Source of the DNA: Streptomyces humidus | Lineage (GTDB): Bacteria; Actinomycetota; Actinomycetes; Streptomycetales; Streptomycetaceae | Reading direction: 5' to 3' | NCBI RefSeq assembly: GCF_014649655.1 | Contig: NZ_BMTL01000013.1 | Location: 62,001-126,000 of the forward strand | Length of the DNA stretch: 64,000 bases | Shown: piece after piece, positions 39,986 to 49,016 of the stretch | Numbering within the stretch: the stretch's first letter is position 1 | Layout: every line of letters starts with the position of its first letter | The notes under the pieces: generated by a model | Told to the model about the DNA's origin: nothing | What the model saw: only the letters and a program-made list of their open reading frames with translations | Database searches by the model: none | Made by a program: the position numbers and the translations under genes

Positions 39986-42451
39986 ATGGCCCGCCGCAGC
40001 ACGAAGACCCCGCCGCCCGACGACTCGTACGAGGAGCGCATCCTCGACATCGACGTCGTCGACGAGATGCAGGGCTCCTTCCTCGAGTACGCGTACTCGG
40101 TCATCTACTCCCGCGCCCTGCCGGACGCCCGTGACGGTCTGAAGCCGGTGCACCGCCGCATCGTCTACCAGATGAACGAGATGGGCCTGCGCCCGGAGCG
40201 CGGCTACGTCAAGTGCGCCCGTGTCGTCGGCGAGGTCATGGGCAAGCTGCACCCGCACGGCGACGCGTCGATCTACGACGCCCTGGTGCGGATGGCCCAG
40301 CCCTTCTCCATGCGGCTGCCGCTGGTCGACGGCCACGGCAACTTCGGCTCGCTGGGCAACGACGACCCGCCCGCCGCCATGCGGTACACGGAGTGCCGCC
40401 AGGCCGCTGCCACGAGCCTGATGACGGAGTCGATCGACGAGGACACGGTCGACTTCGCGCCCAACTACGACGGCCAGGAGCAGGAGCCGGTCGCGCTGCC
40501 CGCCGCCTTCCCGAACCTCCTGGTCAACGGCGCCTCCGGGATCGCGGTCGGCATGGCCACCAACATGCCGCCGCACAACCTGGGCGAGGTCGTCGCGGCA
40601 GCGCGTCATCTGATCCGCTACCCCGGCGCGGATCTCGACGCCCTGATGAAGTTCGTCCCGGGCCCCGACCTGCCCACCGGCGGCCGGATCGTCGGCCTCT
40701 CGGGCATCAGGGACGCCTACGAGAGCGGCCGCGGCACCTTCAAGATCCGCGCCACGGTGGCGGTGGAGACCGTCACGGCCCGCCGCAAGGGCCTGGTCGT
40801 CACCGAACTGCCCTTCACGGTGGGCCCCGAGAAGGTCATCGCCAAGATCAAGGACCTCGTCGGCTCGAAGAAGATCCAGGGCATCGCCGACGTCAAGGAC
40901 CTCACCGACCGCGCGCACGGCCTGCGCCTGGTCATCGAGATCAAGAACGGCTTCGTGCCGGAGGCGGTCCTCGAGCAGCTCTACAAGCTGACGCCGATGG
41001 AGGAGTCCTTCGGCATCAACAACGTGGCACTGGTGGACGGCCAGCCGCTCACGCTGGGCCTGAAGGAACTGCTGGAGGTCTACCTCGACCACCGCTTCAC
41101 CGTGGTGCGCCGGCGCAGCGAGTTCCGCCGCACCAAGCGCCGCGACCGGCTGCACCTGGTGGAAGGCCTGCTCACGGCGCTCGTCGACATCGACGAGGTG
41201 ATCCGGCTGATCCGCTCCAGCGACAACAGCGCGCAGGCCAAGGAACGCCTGATGGAGCGCTTCTCGCTGTCGGAGATCCAGACGCAGTACATCCTGGACA
41301 CACCGCTGCGCCGGCTGACCCGGTTCGACCGCATCGAGCTGGAGGCGGAGAAGGAAAGGCTCAACGAGGAGATCGCCGAGCTGACCCGGATCCTGGAGTC
41401 GGACGCGGAGCTGCGCAAGCTGGTCTCGGCCGAACTGGCCGCCGTGGCGAAGAAGTTCGGCACCGATCGCCGTACGGTGCTGCTGGAGTCCTCGGGCGCC
41501 ACGGCCGCCGCCGTGCCCCTGCAGGTCGCCGACGACCCCTGCCGTGTGCTGCTGTCCTCCACCGGCCTGCTGGCCCGCACCGCGAACGCCGAGCCCTTCG
41601 CGGAGGACTCCGAGGACACGAACGGCAGGCGCACCAAGCACGATGTGATCGTCTCGGCCGTCCCGGCGACCGCGCGCGGGGAGATCGGCGCGGTCACCTC
41701 CTCGGGCCGCCTGCTGCGGATCAACGTCGTCGATCTGCCGCAGCTCCCCGACACGGCGTCGGTGCCGAACCTCTCGGGCGGCGCCCCGCTGACGGAGTTC
41801 GTCTCCCTGGAGGACAACGAGACGGTGATCTGTCTGACGACGCTCGACGAGTCGTCCCCCGGTCTGGCCATCGGCACGGAACAGGGCGTCGTCAAGCGCG
41901 TCGTGCCCGACTATCCGACCAACAAGGACGAGCTGGAGGTCATCGGCCTCCGGGACGGCGACCGGATCGTCGGCGCCGTCGAGCTGCGCACCGGTGAGGA
42001 GGACCTGGTCTTCATCACCGACGACGCCCAACTGCTGCGCTACCAGGCCGCACAGGTGCGGCCGCAGGGCCGGCCGGCGGGCGGTATGACGGGCATCAAG
42101 CTCACCGAGGGCGCGAAGGTGATCTCGTTCACGGCCGTGGACCCCGCGGCGGACGCGGTCGTCTTCACCATCGCGGGCTCGCGGGGAACCCTGGACGACT
42201 CGGTCCAGACGACCGCCAAGCTCACTCCCTTCGACCAGTATCCGCGCAAGGGCCGGGCCACCGGCGGTGTCCGCTGCCAGCGGTTCCTGAAGGGCGAGGA
42301 CTGTCTGTCCTTGGCCTGGGCGGGCCCTGTCCCGGCCAAGGCGGCGCAGAAGAACGGCCTGCCGGCCGACCTCCCGGAGATCGACCCGCGCCGTGACGGC
42401 TCGGGCGTGTCGCTGCCGAAGACGGTGTCGGTGGTGGCGGGGCCGTTCTAG
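39986..42451 (+). CDS. parC: DNA topoisomerase IV subunit A
   Basis: A 821-aa type IIA topoisomerase A subunit, decatenating and relaxing DNA with ParE. Catalytic Tyr134 lies in AAMRYTECRQA. The quinolone-resistance region is HPHGDASIYDAL (residues 90-101, Ser94 present). The breakage-reunion core is followed by a coiled coil and a C-terminal beta-pinwheel with RTKHDVIVSA and RGTLDDSVQTT; no GyrA box is apparent, favouring ParC over GyrA. The ATG follows AGGAG. The stop codon overlaps the convergent metallochaperone gene stop within one CTAG. Confidence 0.9.
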   Translation: MARRSTKTPPPDDSYEERILDIDVVDEMQGSFLEYAYSVIYSRALPDARDGLKPVHRRIVYQMNEMGLRPERGYVKCARVVGEVMGKLHPHGDASIYDALVRMAQPFSMRLPLVDGHGNFGSLGNDDPPAAMRYTECRQAAATSLMTESIDEDTVDFAPNYDGQEQEPVALPAAFPNLLVNGASGIAVGMATNMPPHNLGEVVAAARHLIRYPGADLDALMKFVPGPDLPTGGRIVGLSGIRDAYESGRGTFKIRATVAVETVTARRKGLVVTELPFTVGPEKVIAKIKDLVGSKKIQGIADVKDLTDRAHGLRLVIEIKNGFVPEAVLEQLYKLTPMEESFGINNVALVDGQPLTLGLKELLEVYLDHRFTVVRRRSEFRRTKRRDRLHLVEGLLTALVDIDEVIRLIRSSDNSAQAKERLMERFSLSEIQTQYILDTPLRRLTRFDRIELEAEKERLNEEIAELTRILESDAELRKLVSAELAAVAKKFGTDRRTVLLESSGATAAAVPLQVADDPCRVLLSSTGLLARTANAEPFAEDSEDTNGRRTKHDVIVSAVPATARGEIGAVTSSGRLLRINVVDLPQLPDTASVPNLSGGAPLTEFVSLEDNETVICLTTLDESSPGLAIGTEQGVVKRVVPDYPTNKDELEVIGLRDGDRIVGAVELRTGEEDLVFITDDAQLLRYQAAQVRPQGRPAGGMTGIKLTEGAKVISFTAVDPAADAVVFTIAGSRGTLDDSVQTTAKLTPFDQYPRKGRATGGVRCQRFLKGEDCLSLAWAGPVPAKAAQKNGLPADLPEIDPRRDGSGVSLPKTVSVVAGPF

Positions 42452-43608
42452 GTCCCGGCCCCTCCGGCCTGCTGGAACGCCGGGTCCCGGGGATCCGCGG
42501 ACGGTCCGGATCCCCCGAGCTCCCCGGCGCCCTCGGGATCGCCCGGGTCCTCGCGGTCCTCGGGGTCCTCGGGGTCCTCGGGGTCCTGGACGTAGCGCAG
42601 GACGCCCCACATGTCGTGTTCGCCGGCAGGAGGGGCGTCGCTCACACAGGCCTCCAGCGCCCCGCCGAGGGCGGTGACGTCGATGCCGGAGCCGATGAGG
42701 ACGAGCTGGGTGCGGCGGGGGTCGCCGGACGGCCAGGGCTCCGGGTGGAAGCGGAGGAAGCGCCCGACGGCATGCACGGCGTACCGGTTGGCCGGATCGT
42801 GCGGACCGAAGTCGACATACCCCTTGATCCGGTACAGCCCTTCCGCACGGCTGTCCAGGAACTCCATCAACCGCCGCGGCCCCATGGGCACTTCGGAGGT
42901 GAAGGAGAGACTGTCGTAGGCGGTGTGGAGATGGTCGGCATGCCCGTCCGCGCCGTGGTCGTGCACGTCGTCGAAGGTCAGCTGCCCGATGCGCTCCTCA
43001 CTCGGCCTGCAGTCGAAGAGGAACTCGGGATCGATGCGGCCGTAGGTCGCGGGGACCACGGCGGCGCCGTCGGTCAGCGAGCGGACCAGCCCGAGGACCC
43101 GGCCGGCGTCGGGGGCGCGGTCGAGCTTGTTCACGACTGCCAGGTCGGCCAGGGCGAGGTGCCGGTCGATCTCGGGGTGCTTGACCCGGGTGTCGTCGAA
43201 CTCGGCCGCGTCCACGACCTCCACGAGTCCGCCGTACACGATCCGCGGATGATCGCAGGCCAGTACCATCCGCACGAGTTCCTGCGGCTCGGCGAGACCG
43301 CTGGCCTCGATGACGACGACGTCGACGCCCACTGCCGGACGGGCGAGCCGCTCGAGGTAGACCTCCAGCTCACTGGCGTCGACGGCGCAGCACAGGCAGC
43401 CGTTGCCGAGGGAGACGGTGGAGTCGCCGAGCGCGCCGGCCACGGCCATGGCGTCGATCTCGACGGCGCCGAAGTCGTTGACGATCGCGCCGATCCGGCT
43501 GCCTCCGCTGCGGTGCAGGAGATGGTTGAGCAGGGTCGTCTTGCCGGAGCCGAGGAATCCGGCGAGTACGACGACCGGGATCTGCTGCGGACTGCGCCTG
43601 TGTGACAC
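42448..43608 (-). CDS. CobW/COG0523 family GTP-binding metallochaperone
   Basis: A 386-aa G3E GTPase. Walker A is GFLGSGKTTLLN. The metal-binding CxCC motif appears as GNGCLCCAVDA. Guanine specificity is NKLD in AVVNKLDRAPD. A His-rich linker (HDHGADGHADHLHTAYD) precedes the CobW C-terminal domain. It inserts or delivers a metal, probably zinc, to client proteins. The tail is a run of EDPEDPED-type repeats encoded by a 9-bp TCCTCGGGG tandem repeat at about 42550-42588. GTG 43608 follows AGAGG. No Zur box is evident in its promoter. Confidence 0.87.
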   Translation of the reverse strand: MSHRRSPQQIPVVVLAGFLGSGKTTLLNHLLHRSGGSRIGAIVNDFGAVEIDAMAVAGALGDSTVSLGNGCLCCAVDASELEVYLERLARPAVGVDVVVIEASGLAEPQELVRMVLACDHPRIVYGGLVEVVDAAEFDDTRVKHPEIDRHLALADLAVVNKLDRAPDAGRVLGLVRSLTDGAAVVPATYGRIDPEFLFDCRPSEERIGQLTFDDVHDHGADGHADHLHTAYDSLSFTSEVPMGPRRLMEFLDSRAEGLYRIKGYVDFGPHDPANRYAVHAVGRFLRFHPEPWPSGDPRRTQLVLIGSGIDVTALGGALEACVSDAPPAGEHDMWGVLRYVQDPEDPEDPEDREDPGDPEGAGELGGSGPSADPRDPAFQQAGGAGT

Positions 43609-43843
43609 GTACGACCTCTCTTGCGCCTGCGCGTGCGCCGGTTCGCGGCCCGGCGCACCCACGAGGATGGACTGCGGCCCAGGATACGAGCCGCGGAGAA
43701 CCCCACGGAGTCCACGCCTGCCGACCTCGTCCACCCCGCATTCCCGCACCGGGACCCGGGGTTGACGGCGCTCGGCCCGCGCCCGGACACCGTTGTCCAC
43801 AGGCACGGAATCCACACCTGCGCCTGCGGATACGGTGACCCCC

Positions 43844-45094
43844 ATGCGTGATCAGGAACCCGGCCCCGGCCACCCCGAACGACGGCTGAGCACCAGGGAG
43901 GCCGCCGAGCTGCTGGGGGTGAAACCCGACACCGTGTACGCGTACGTCAGCCGCGGACGGCTGAGCAGCAGGCGCACGCCCGGCGGCCGGGGCAGCACCT
44001 TCGACGCCCAGGAGGTCGAGGCTCTCGCTCGGCGCACCGGGCGCGAGGCCGCCGGGAGTCCGGGGACGGAACCGTCCGTGCGCACGCACCTCACGCTCAT
44101 CGACGAGGATCGCTACTACTTCCGGGGCGTCGACGCGGTCGAGCTGACCGCCCGGCACTCCTACGAGGAGGTCGCGGAGTGGCTGTGGACGGGCCGGCTC
44201 CAGGCAGGGGCCGCCTTCACCGCGCCCGAGGCGTCGGTCGAGGCCGCACGCCGCGTCGTGGACGCACTGCCCGAACACACCGGCCCCGTCGACCGGTTGC
44301 GGGTGGCGGCCGTCGCCGCCGCGGCCGCGGACCCCCTGCGTTTCGACCTGTCCGAGGAAGCGGTGCTCGCCACCGCGCGCGTCCTGCTCCCCACCCTGGT
44401 CGCCGCCCTGCCTCCGAAGCGACCCACTCACCGCGACGGCGCCTCCCTCGCCGGCCGCCTGTGGGCGCGGCTCAGCGGGCTGCCCGCCGGGGAGGCGCAG
44501 TTGCACGTGCTCGACACGGCTCTGGGCCTGCTCGCCGACCACGATCTCGCCGCGTCGACGCTCGCGGTGCGCGTGGCCGCCTCGGCCCGCGCGCACGCCT
44601 ACGCGGCCGTGTCTGCCGGCCTCGGCGTGATCGAGGGGCCGATGCACGGTGCCGCCGCCGGGCTCGCCCACCGCATGCTGCTCGACGTACTGGACCTCGG
44701 AAGCGCCGGGCCCGTGATCGCGCAGGAGCTACGGGCCGGCCGTCGCGTCCCCGGTCTCGGCCACCGCCTCTACCCCGGCGAGGACCCACGCGCGCGTGCC
44801 CTGTTCGCCCTCCTGGAGGAGATCCCCGAAGCCGCGCCCGCCCTCGCCGCGGCCCGGGACATCGTGGTCACCACCGCGCGCCACGTGCCGCTGCACGCCA
44901 ACGTGGACCTGGCGCTCGCCGTGCTCACCGCGTCGAGCGGCATGCAGGCCTCGGCCGGCGAGACGATCTTCGCCGTCGCCCGCACGGCGGGCTGGATCGC
45001 GCACGCCCTGGAGGAGTACGGCGAACGCCCCCTGAGGATGCGCCCGAGCGGACGCTACGTGGGCCCGAGACCTCCACGACCGCTGCCGGAGTGA
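43844..45094 (+). CDS. Citrate synthase-like enzyme with N-terminal helix-turn-helix
   Basis: 416 aa. Residues 10-60 are a MerR/excisionase-type HTH (LSTREAAELLGVKPDTVYAYVSRGRLSSRRTPG and so on). A linker leads to a citrate synthase fold (about 90-405). Catalytic motifs are recognisable but shifted: EGPMHGAAAGLAH (His), RVPGLGHRLYPGEDPRARAL (His, Arg) and PLHANVDLALAVL (Asp). Expected chemistry is acetyl-CoA plus oxaloacetate condensation or 2-methylcitrate synthesis. The HTH fusion suggests DNA binding or oligomer control. Homologs often occur as tandem pairs; only one is here. ATG 43844 lies at the end of a CobW-divergent region. Confidence 0.82.
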   Translation: MRDQEPGPGHPERRLSTREAAELLGVKPDTVYAYVSRGRLSSRRTPGGRGSTFDAQEVEALARRTGREAAGSPGTEPSVRTHLTLIDEDRYYFRGVDAVELTARHSYEEVAEWLWTGRLQAGAAFTAPEASVEAARRVVDALPEHTGPVDRLRVAAVAAAAADPLRFDLSEEAVLATARVLLPTLVAALPPKRPTHRDGASLAGRLWARLSGLPAGEAQLHVLDTALGLLADHDLAASTLAVRVAASARAHAYAAVSAGLGVIEGPMHGAAAGLAHRMLLDVLDLGSAGPVIAQELRAGRRVPGLGHRLYPGEDPRARALFALLEEIPEAAPALAAARDIVVTTARHVPLHANVDLALAVLTASSGMQASAGETIFAVARTAGWIAHALEEYGERPLRMRPSGRYVGPRPPRPLPE

Positions 45095-45096
45095 GG

Positions 45097-45156
45097 CCGG
45101 GCACGTCGACGAAAGGCCGGGGAGGTCGAGGAGAGGCCTGGCACGTCGACGAGAGG
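45097..45156. repeat. 20-bp imperfect tandem repeat, three copies
   Basis: Units at 45097-45116, 45117-45136 and 45137-45156 follow CC(G/T)GG(C/G)A(C/G)GTCGA(C/G)GA(A/G)AGG. They lie just past the citrate synthase stop, before a partial fourth copy. Non-coding. Confidence 0.75.
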
Positions 45157-45374
45157 CCGGGGGCCGGGCACGCCGAGGGCCGGATTTCGACGGGGACTCC
45201 GCCATGATCTGCCGATCCGCCGGGCGCCCTGGTGGCAGCCTTCGCCACGAGGGCGACGCACCGCGCCCACGGGGAGTCTCCGCGTCACGGCGCACGCACG
45301 GGCACACGTACGCGTGCTCCCGCTGCCGCGATGGGCGGCCGCGCGACCGGGCCGACCGTCGTTTCCGAGCCGAG

Positions 45375-45393
45375 TCAGGTTAGGCTCACCTCT
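45375..45393 (+). promoter_or_regulatory. Iron box (DmdR/IdeR type) overlapping the start of the ferredoxin-like gene
   Basis: TCAGGTTAGGCTCACCTCT matches 16 of 19 positions of the actinobacterial iron box TTAGGTTAGGCTCACCTAA. It ends immediately before the GTG start and covers a TAGGCT hexamer that would serve as -10, so bound repressor would block initiation directly under iron sufficiency. Confidence 0.85.
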
Positions 45394-46335
45394 GTGAGTA
45401 CGTGCGCGACCGTCTCGCGGGACCTCGACGAGCCCCTCTCCGGAACCGCGGCCACGGCGACCACCTGGCTGCTCCTGGAGCAGCCCGGCCCCTGGGGCGC
45501 CAGAGCGCTGGTCTCGAGCCACCTGGAGCCCTCCCTGGGCCGCGCCCTGGAGGCGGCCGCGGAGGGAACCGGGGTGCGTGTCGCGCTCATCCGGCGTCCC
45601 GGCCGCCACGCGGACTTCGGTGCTCCGGCGCTGCGACAGGTGTACGCGGCCCACACCGTCCCCGGACGGGTGTGGCTGCACGGTGCCACGACCCACGATC
45701 CGCGCCGGCTGCTGGACCTCGACTTCGCCGCGCTCGGCCGGGGCGACCACCGCACCTTCGACGACGCGCTGTGCGGCAGGCCCCATACCGGCGACCCGCT
45801 CGCGCTCGTCTGCACCAACGGCAGACGCGACCGCTGCTGCGCGCTCCTCGGCCGTCCGCTGGCCTCGCGACTGGCCGTCGCCGGGGTGCGGGGCGCCTGG
45901 GAGGTCACCCATCTGGGAGGCCACCGCTTCTCCCCCACCCTGCTCGTTCTGCCGCACGGATACGCGTACGGCCGCGTCGAGGCGCACACCGTCACGGAGG
46001 TCCTGCACGGTGTCCAGGAGGGCCGGGTCGTCCTGCAAGGGTGCCGGGGGCGATCCGCCTGGGAGCGGCCCGGCCAGGCGGCGGAGCTGGCGGTGCGCAC
46101 GGCGACCGGTGAGGACGCGGCGGAGGCGCTGAGCGTCGTGCGGACCGCCGGGGACGCGCCGCGCTGGGAGGTGACCGTCGCCCACGCGGACGGACGCCAC
46201 TGGGAGGTCGTGGTGGACCAGGGCGTCTCGTCGCCGCCCCGGCCGGAGAGCTGCGGAACGTCGGTCCTCGGTACGCCCGGGCGGATGGACGTCGTGGCGG
46301 TGCGGGAGCTGACGGGCGCGGCGTCGCGGGGCTGA
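45394..46335 (+). CDS. Sucrase/ferredoxin-like family protein, iron-regulated
   Basis: 313 aa of the sucrase/ferredoxin-like (thioredoxin-like ferredoxin) family. The characteristic Cys cluster is CTNGRRDRCCALLG (about residue 150), a likely [2Fe-2S] ligand set, followed by WEVTHLGGHRFSPTLLVLPHGYAYGR with conserved His residues. The N-terminal half is WLLLEQPGPWGARAL, and AHADGRHWEVVVDQG is near the end. The role is likely iron-related electron transfer, for example siderophore-iron reduction; this is inferred from the iron box. The GTG start sits directly at the box with no Shine-Dalgarno, so a leaderless mRNA is likely. Confidence 0.85.
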   Translation: MSTCATVSRDLDEPLSGTAATATTWLLLEQPGPWGARALVSSHLEPSLGRALEAAAEGTGVRVALIRRPGRHADFGAPALRQVYAAHTVPGRVWLHGATTHDPRRLLDLDFAALGRGDHRTFDDALCGRPHTGDPLALVCTNGRRDRCCALLGRPLASRLAVAGVRGAWEVTHLGGHRFSPTLLVLPHGYAYGRVEAHTVTEVLHGVQEGRVVLQGCRGRSAWERPGQAAELAVRTATGEDAAEALSVVRTAGDAPRWEVTVAHADGRHWEVVVDQGVSSPPRPESCGTSVLGTPGRMDVVAVRELTGAASRG

Positions 46336-46495
46336 GCGACCTCTGGACAGGGTTGTCCCGGTGCACGGCGGCAGCTGCCCGGCGGCCCGCCGTCCTCGCG
46401 CGGGTGCGGCCGAACCGTTTCCTCTTGAGCTGGTCAAGAGATCCACACCACCCGCCCCTGGGATCGTGCGGACCTGTCCGCGTACCGTCTTGGGC

Positions 46496-48199
46496 ATGAG
46501 CCCCACTCCCCCCGCCCGTCGCCTGCGCCTCGGAATGCCACGGCGCATGTTCTCGCAGCTCCTGCTCATGCAGCTGGCGATCGCCGCGGGAGTGGTGGTG
46601 CTCGCCACCGGACTGTTCCTCGCGCCGCTCGGCAACCAGCTGGACGACCAGGCGATGCGCCGCGCGCTCGCCATCGCGCAGACCACCGCGGCGGTGCCGC
46701 AGATCGCCGAGGACCTCCAGCGTTCGCGGCCGACGGTCGGGGGGCCGGTGCAGCGGGAGGCCGAGCGGATCCGCAAGGCCAGCGGCGCCGAGTACGTCGT
46801 GGTGATGGACCTGCACGGCACCCGCTGGTCGCACCCCGCAGCCGAGCAGGTCGGCGGTCACGTCTCGACGGACCCCCGCCAGGCCCTGGGCGGCCGGGAG
46901 GTCATGGAGATCGACAGTGGCACCCTGGGCCGCTCGGCCCGCGGCAAGGTGCCCCTGCGCGACGGCAACGACAAGATCATCGGCGCGGTCTCGGTCGGCA
47001 TCGAGTACGACAGCGTGCGCGCCCGTCTCATCCACGCGATCCCCGGCCTGTTCGCCTACGCCGGAGGCGCGCTCGCCGTGGGCGCGCTGGCGGCCTGGCT
47101 CATCTCCCGGCGGGTCCAGCGGCAGACCCGGGACCTGGCCTTCTCCGACATCTCCGCGCTGCTCGCCGAACGGGAGGCGATGCTGCACGGCATCCGGGAG
47201 GGAGTCGTGGCCCTGGACCGGGCCGGCCGCGTCCGCCTGCTCAACGACGAGGCACAGCGTCTTCTCGGCATCGGCGACGAGGCGGTGGGCGGGCTGCCCG
47301 ACGAGGCACTCGGCGAGGGACGCACTGCGGACGTGCTGGCCGGCCGGGTCTCCGGCACGGACCTGATCGCCGTCCGGGGCCAGCGCGTCCTGGTCGTGAA
47401 CCGCATGCCGACCGACGACGGGGGCGCCGTGGCCACTCTGCGCGACCGCACCGAGCTGGAGCAGCTCGGCCGGGAACTCGACTCGACGCACGGTCTCATC
47501 GACGCCCTTCGGGCCCAGGACCACGAGCACGCCAACCGCATGCACACGCTCCTGGGTCTGCTGGAACTCGAGATGTACGACGACGCCGTGGAGTTCGTCG
47601 GCGAGGTGGTCGGCGATCACCGGGCCACCGCGGAGCAGGTGACCGAGAAGATCGGGGATCCTCTGCTCGCCGCCCTGCTGGTGGGCAAGGCGACCGTCGC
47701 GGCCGAACGGGGCGTCGCCTTGTGGGTCTCCGACCGGACCCGGCTGCCCGACCGGCTGATCGACCCGCGCGGGCTGGTCACGGTCGTCGGCAACCTCGTG
47801 GACAACGCGCTCGACGCCGTCGCGGGCAAGCCGCACGCGCGCGTGGAGGTCGAACTGCGCGCCGAGGGCCGTACCGCCGTGCTGCGGGTGCGGGACACCG
47901 GCCCCGGCGTTCCGGCCGGGCAACACGAGTTGATCTTCACGGAGGGCTGGTCCACGAAGAAGCCGCCCGCGCACGGCAAGCGCGGGATCGGACTCTCCCT
48001 GGTGCGCAGGCTCGCGGAGCGGCAGGGCGGCGCCGCGACGGTGGGGGAAGCCGACGGCGGGGGCGCCGAGTTCACCGTCGTCCTGCCCGAGGCGCTGACC
48101 GAGCCCGGTCCGCAGCCGGGTCCACCCGGTCCGCGGCCCGGTCCGGCACCCGCCCTGGCCGCGCCGACGACAAGCGCCGCCGAGGAGGGGTCGCGATGA
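46496..48199 (+). CDS. Sensor histidine kinase, CitA/DcuS family
   Basis: A 567-aa membrane kinase. TM1 is MFSQLLLMQLAIAAGVVVLATGL. A periplasmic Cache/PASTA-like sensor of about 130 residues includes EYVVVMDLHGTRWSHP and IIGAVSVGIEYD, then TM2 (GLFAYAGGALAVGALAAWLI). A cytoplasmic PAS domain (about 220-330) and the SpoOB-type phosphoacceptor box ALRAQDHEHANRMHTLLGLLEL follow. HATPase residues are NLVDNALDAV, DTGPGV and GIGLSLVRRLAERQGG. Ligand: probably a carboxylate such as citrate, by family. The C-terminus is a PGP-rich tail. Its stop overlaps the regulator start by ATGA. Confidence 0.9.
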   Translation: MSPTPPARRLRLGMPRRMFSQLLLMQLAIAAGVVVLATGLFLAPLGNQLDDQAMRRALAIAQTTAAVPQIAEDLQRSRPTVGGPVQREAERIRKASGAEYVVVMDLHGTRWSHPAAEQVGGHVSTDPRQALGGREVMEIDSGTLGRSARGKVPLRDGNDKIIGAVSVGIEYDSVRARLIHAIPGLFAYAGGALAVGALAAWLISRRVQRQTRDLAFSDISALLAEREAMLHGIREGVVALDRAGRVRLLNDEAQRLLGIGDEAVGGLPDEALGEGRTADVLAGRVSGTDLIAVRGQRVLVVNRMPTDDGGAVATLRDRTELEQLGRELDSTHGLIDALRAQDHEHANRMHTLLGLLELEMYDDAVEFVGEVVGDHRATAEQVTEKIGDPLLAALLVGKATVAAERGVALWVSDRTRLPDRLIDPRGLVTVVGNLVDNALDAVAGKPHARVEVELRAEGRTAVLRVRDTGPGVPAGQHELIFTEGWSTKKPPAHGKRGIGLSLVRRLAERQGGAATVGEADGGGAEFTVVLPEALTEPGPQPGPPGPRPGPAPALAAPTTSAAEEGSR

Positions 48200-48876
48200 T
48201 CGAGGTCCTGGTCGTGGACGACGACACCAGGGTGGCCCGGGTCAACGCCGCCTACGTCGAGAAGGTGCCCGGCTTCCATGTCGCGGGCGAGGCCCACAGC
48301 GCGGCCGAAGCGCTGCTCCGGCTGGCGACTCCGCCCCGCGTGGACCTCGTCCTGCTGGACCACTACCTGCCCGACGAGACGGGCCTCGAGGTCGTCAAGG
48401 AGATGCGCCGGCTCGGCCACCGCACCGACGTGATCATGGTGACCGCCGCGCGGGACGTCGGGACCGTGCAGGCCGCGATGCGCCAGGGCGCGCTGCAGTA
48501 CCTGGTGAAGCCGTTCGCCTTCGCCGGTCTGCGGGCCAAGCTGGAGGCCTACGCGGATCTGCGCCGCACCCTGGACGGCGGCGGTGAGGCGGAGCAGGCC
48601 GACGTCGACCGGATCTTCGGCGCGTTGTCCGCCCCTTCGGAGCCCGGCTTGCCCAAGGGCCACTCCCCCACCACCGCCGCACTCGTACGCCAGTCGCTGA
48701 TGAGCGCCGACGGCCCCCTGTCGGCCCAGGAGATCGCCGACCGGACCGGAGTGAGCCGACAGACCGCCCAGCGCTATCTGAAGCTTCTGGAGCGCACGGG
48801 GAGGGCCCGTCTGACCCTGAAGTACGGCGACGCGGGCCGCCCGGAACACCGTTACGTGTGGGCGACCCGCGTCTGA
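48196..48876 (+). CDS. Response regulator, CitB/DcuR family
   Basis: 226 aa. The receiver (1-120) has VVDDDTRVARVNAAYVEKVPG, phospho-Asp in LVLLDHYLPDETGLEV, Thr in MVTAARD and Lys in LVKPFAF. The C-terminal HTH (about 165-226) is the DcuR/CitT type: LSAQEIADRTGVSRQTAQRYLKLLE. It regulates dicarboxylate/tricarboxylate genes in relatives. Coupled to the kinase by a 4-nt overlap. A close paralog lies 3.1 kb downstream. A terminator follows. Confidence 0.92.
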   Translation: MIEVLVVDDDTRVARVNAAYVEKVPGFHVAGEAHSAAEALLRLATPPRVDLVLLDHYLPDETGLEVVKEMRRLGHRTDVIMVTAARDVGTVQAAMRQGALQYLVKPFAFAGLRAKLEAYADLRRTLDGGGEAEQADVDRIFGALSAPSEPGLPKGHSPTTAALVRQSLMSADGPLSAQEIADRTGVSRQTAQRYLKLLERTGRARLTLKYGDAGRPEHRYVWATRV

Positions 48877-48907
48877 GGCACGGCCCTCGTGGCGGGGAAG
48901 GAAGGGT

Positions 48908-48948
48908 GGGGAAGGAACCGTGCCCTCCCAGAGCACGGTTCCTTCCCC
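48908..48948 (+). terminator. Bidirectional terminator between the CitB-type regulator and the ABC operon
   Basis: A 16-bp perfect stem pairs 48908-48923 with 48933-48948 around a 9-nt loop. It is convergent for the two-component operon (+) and the ABC operon (-). Confidence 0.9.
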
Positions 48949-49016
48949 GCCCCGGCGCCCCCGCGCCGCTCGGCCGCTCGGCGCTCCCGCTGTTCCGCCG
49001 GTCAGCCGCTCGAACG

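Noticed and set aside
39986..42451. Assignment of the topoisomerase A subunit as GyrA
   Set aside because: No GyrA box (QRRGGKG) is evident in the C-terminal pinwheel, and the syntenic position fits parC.
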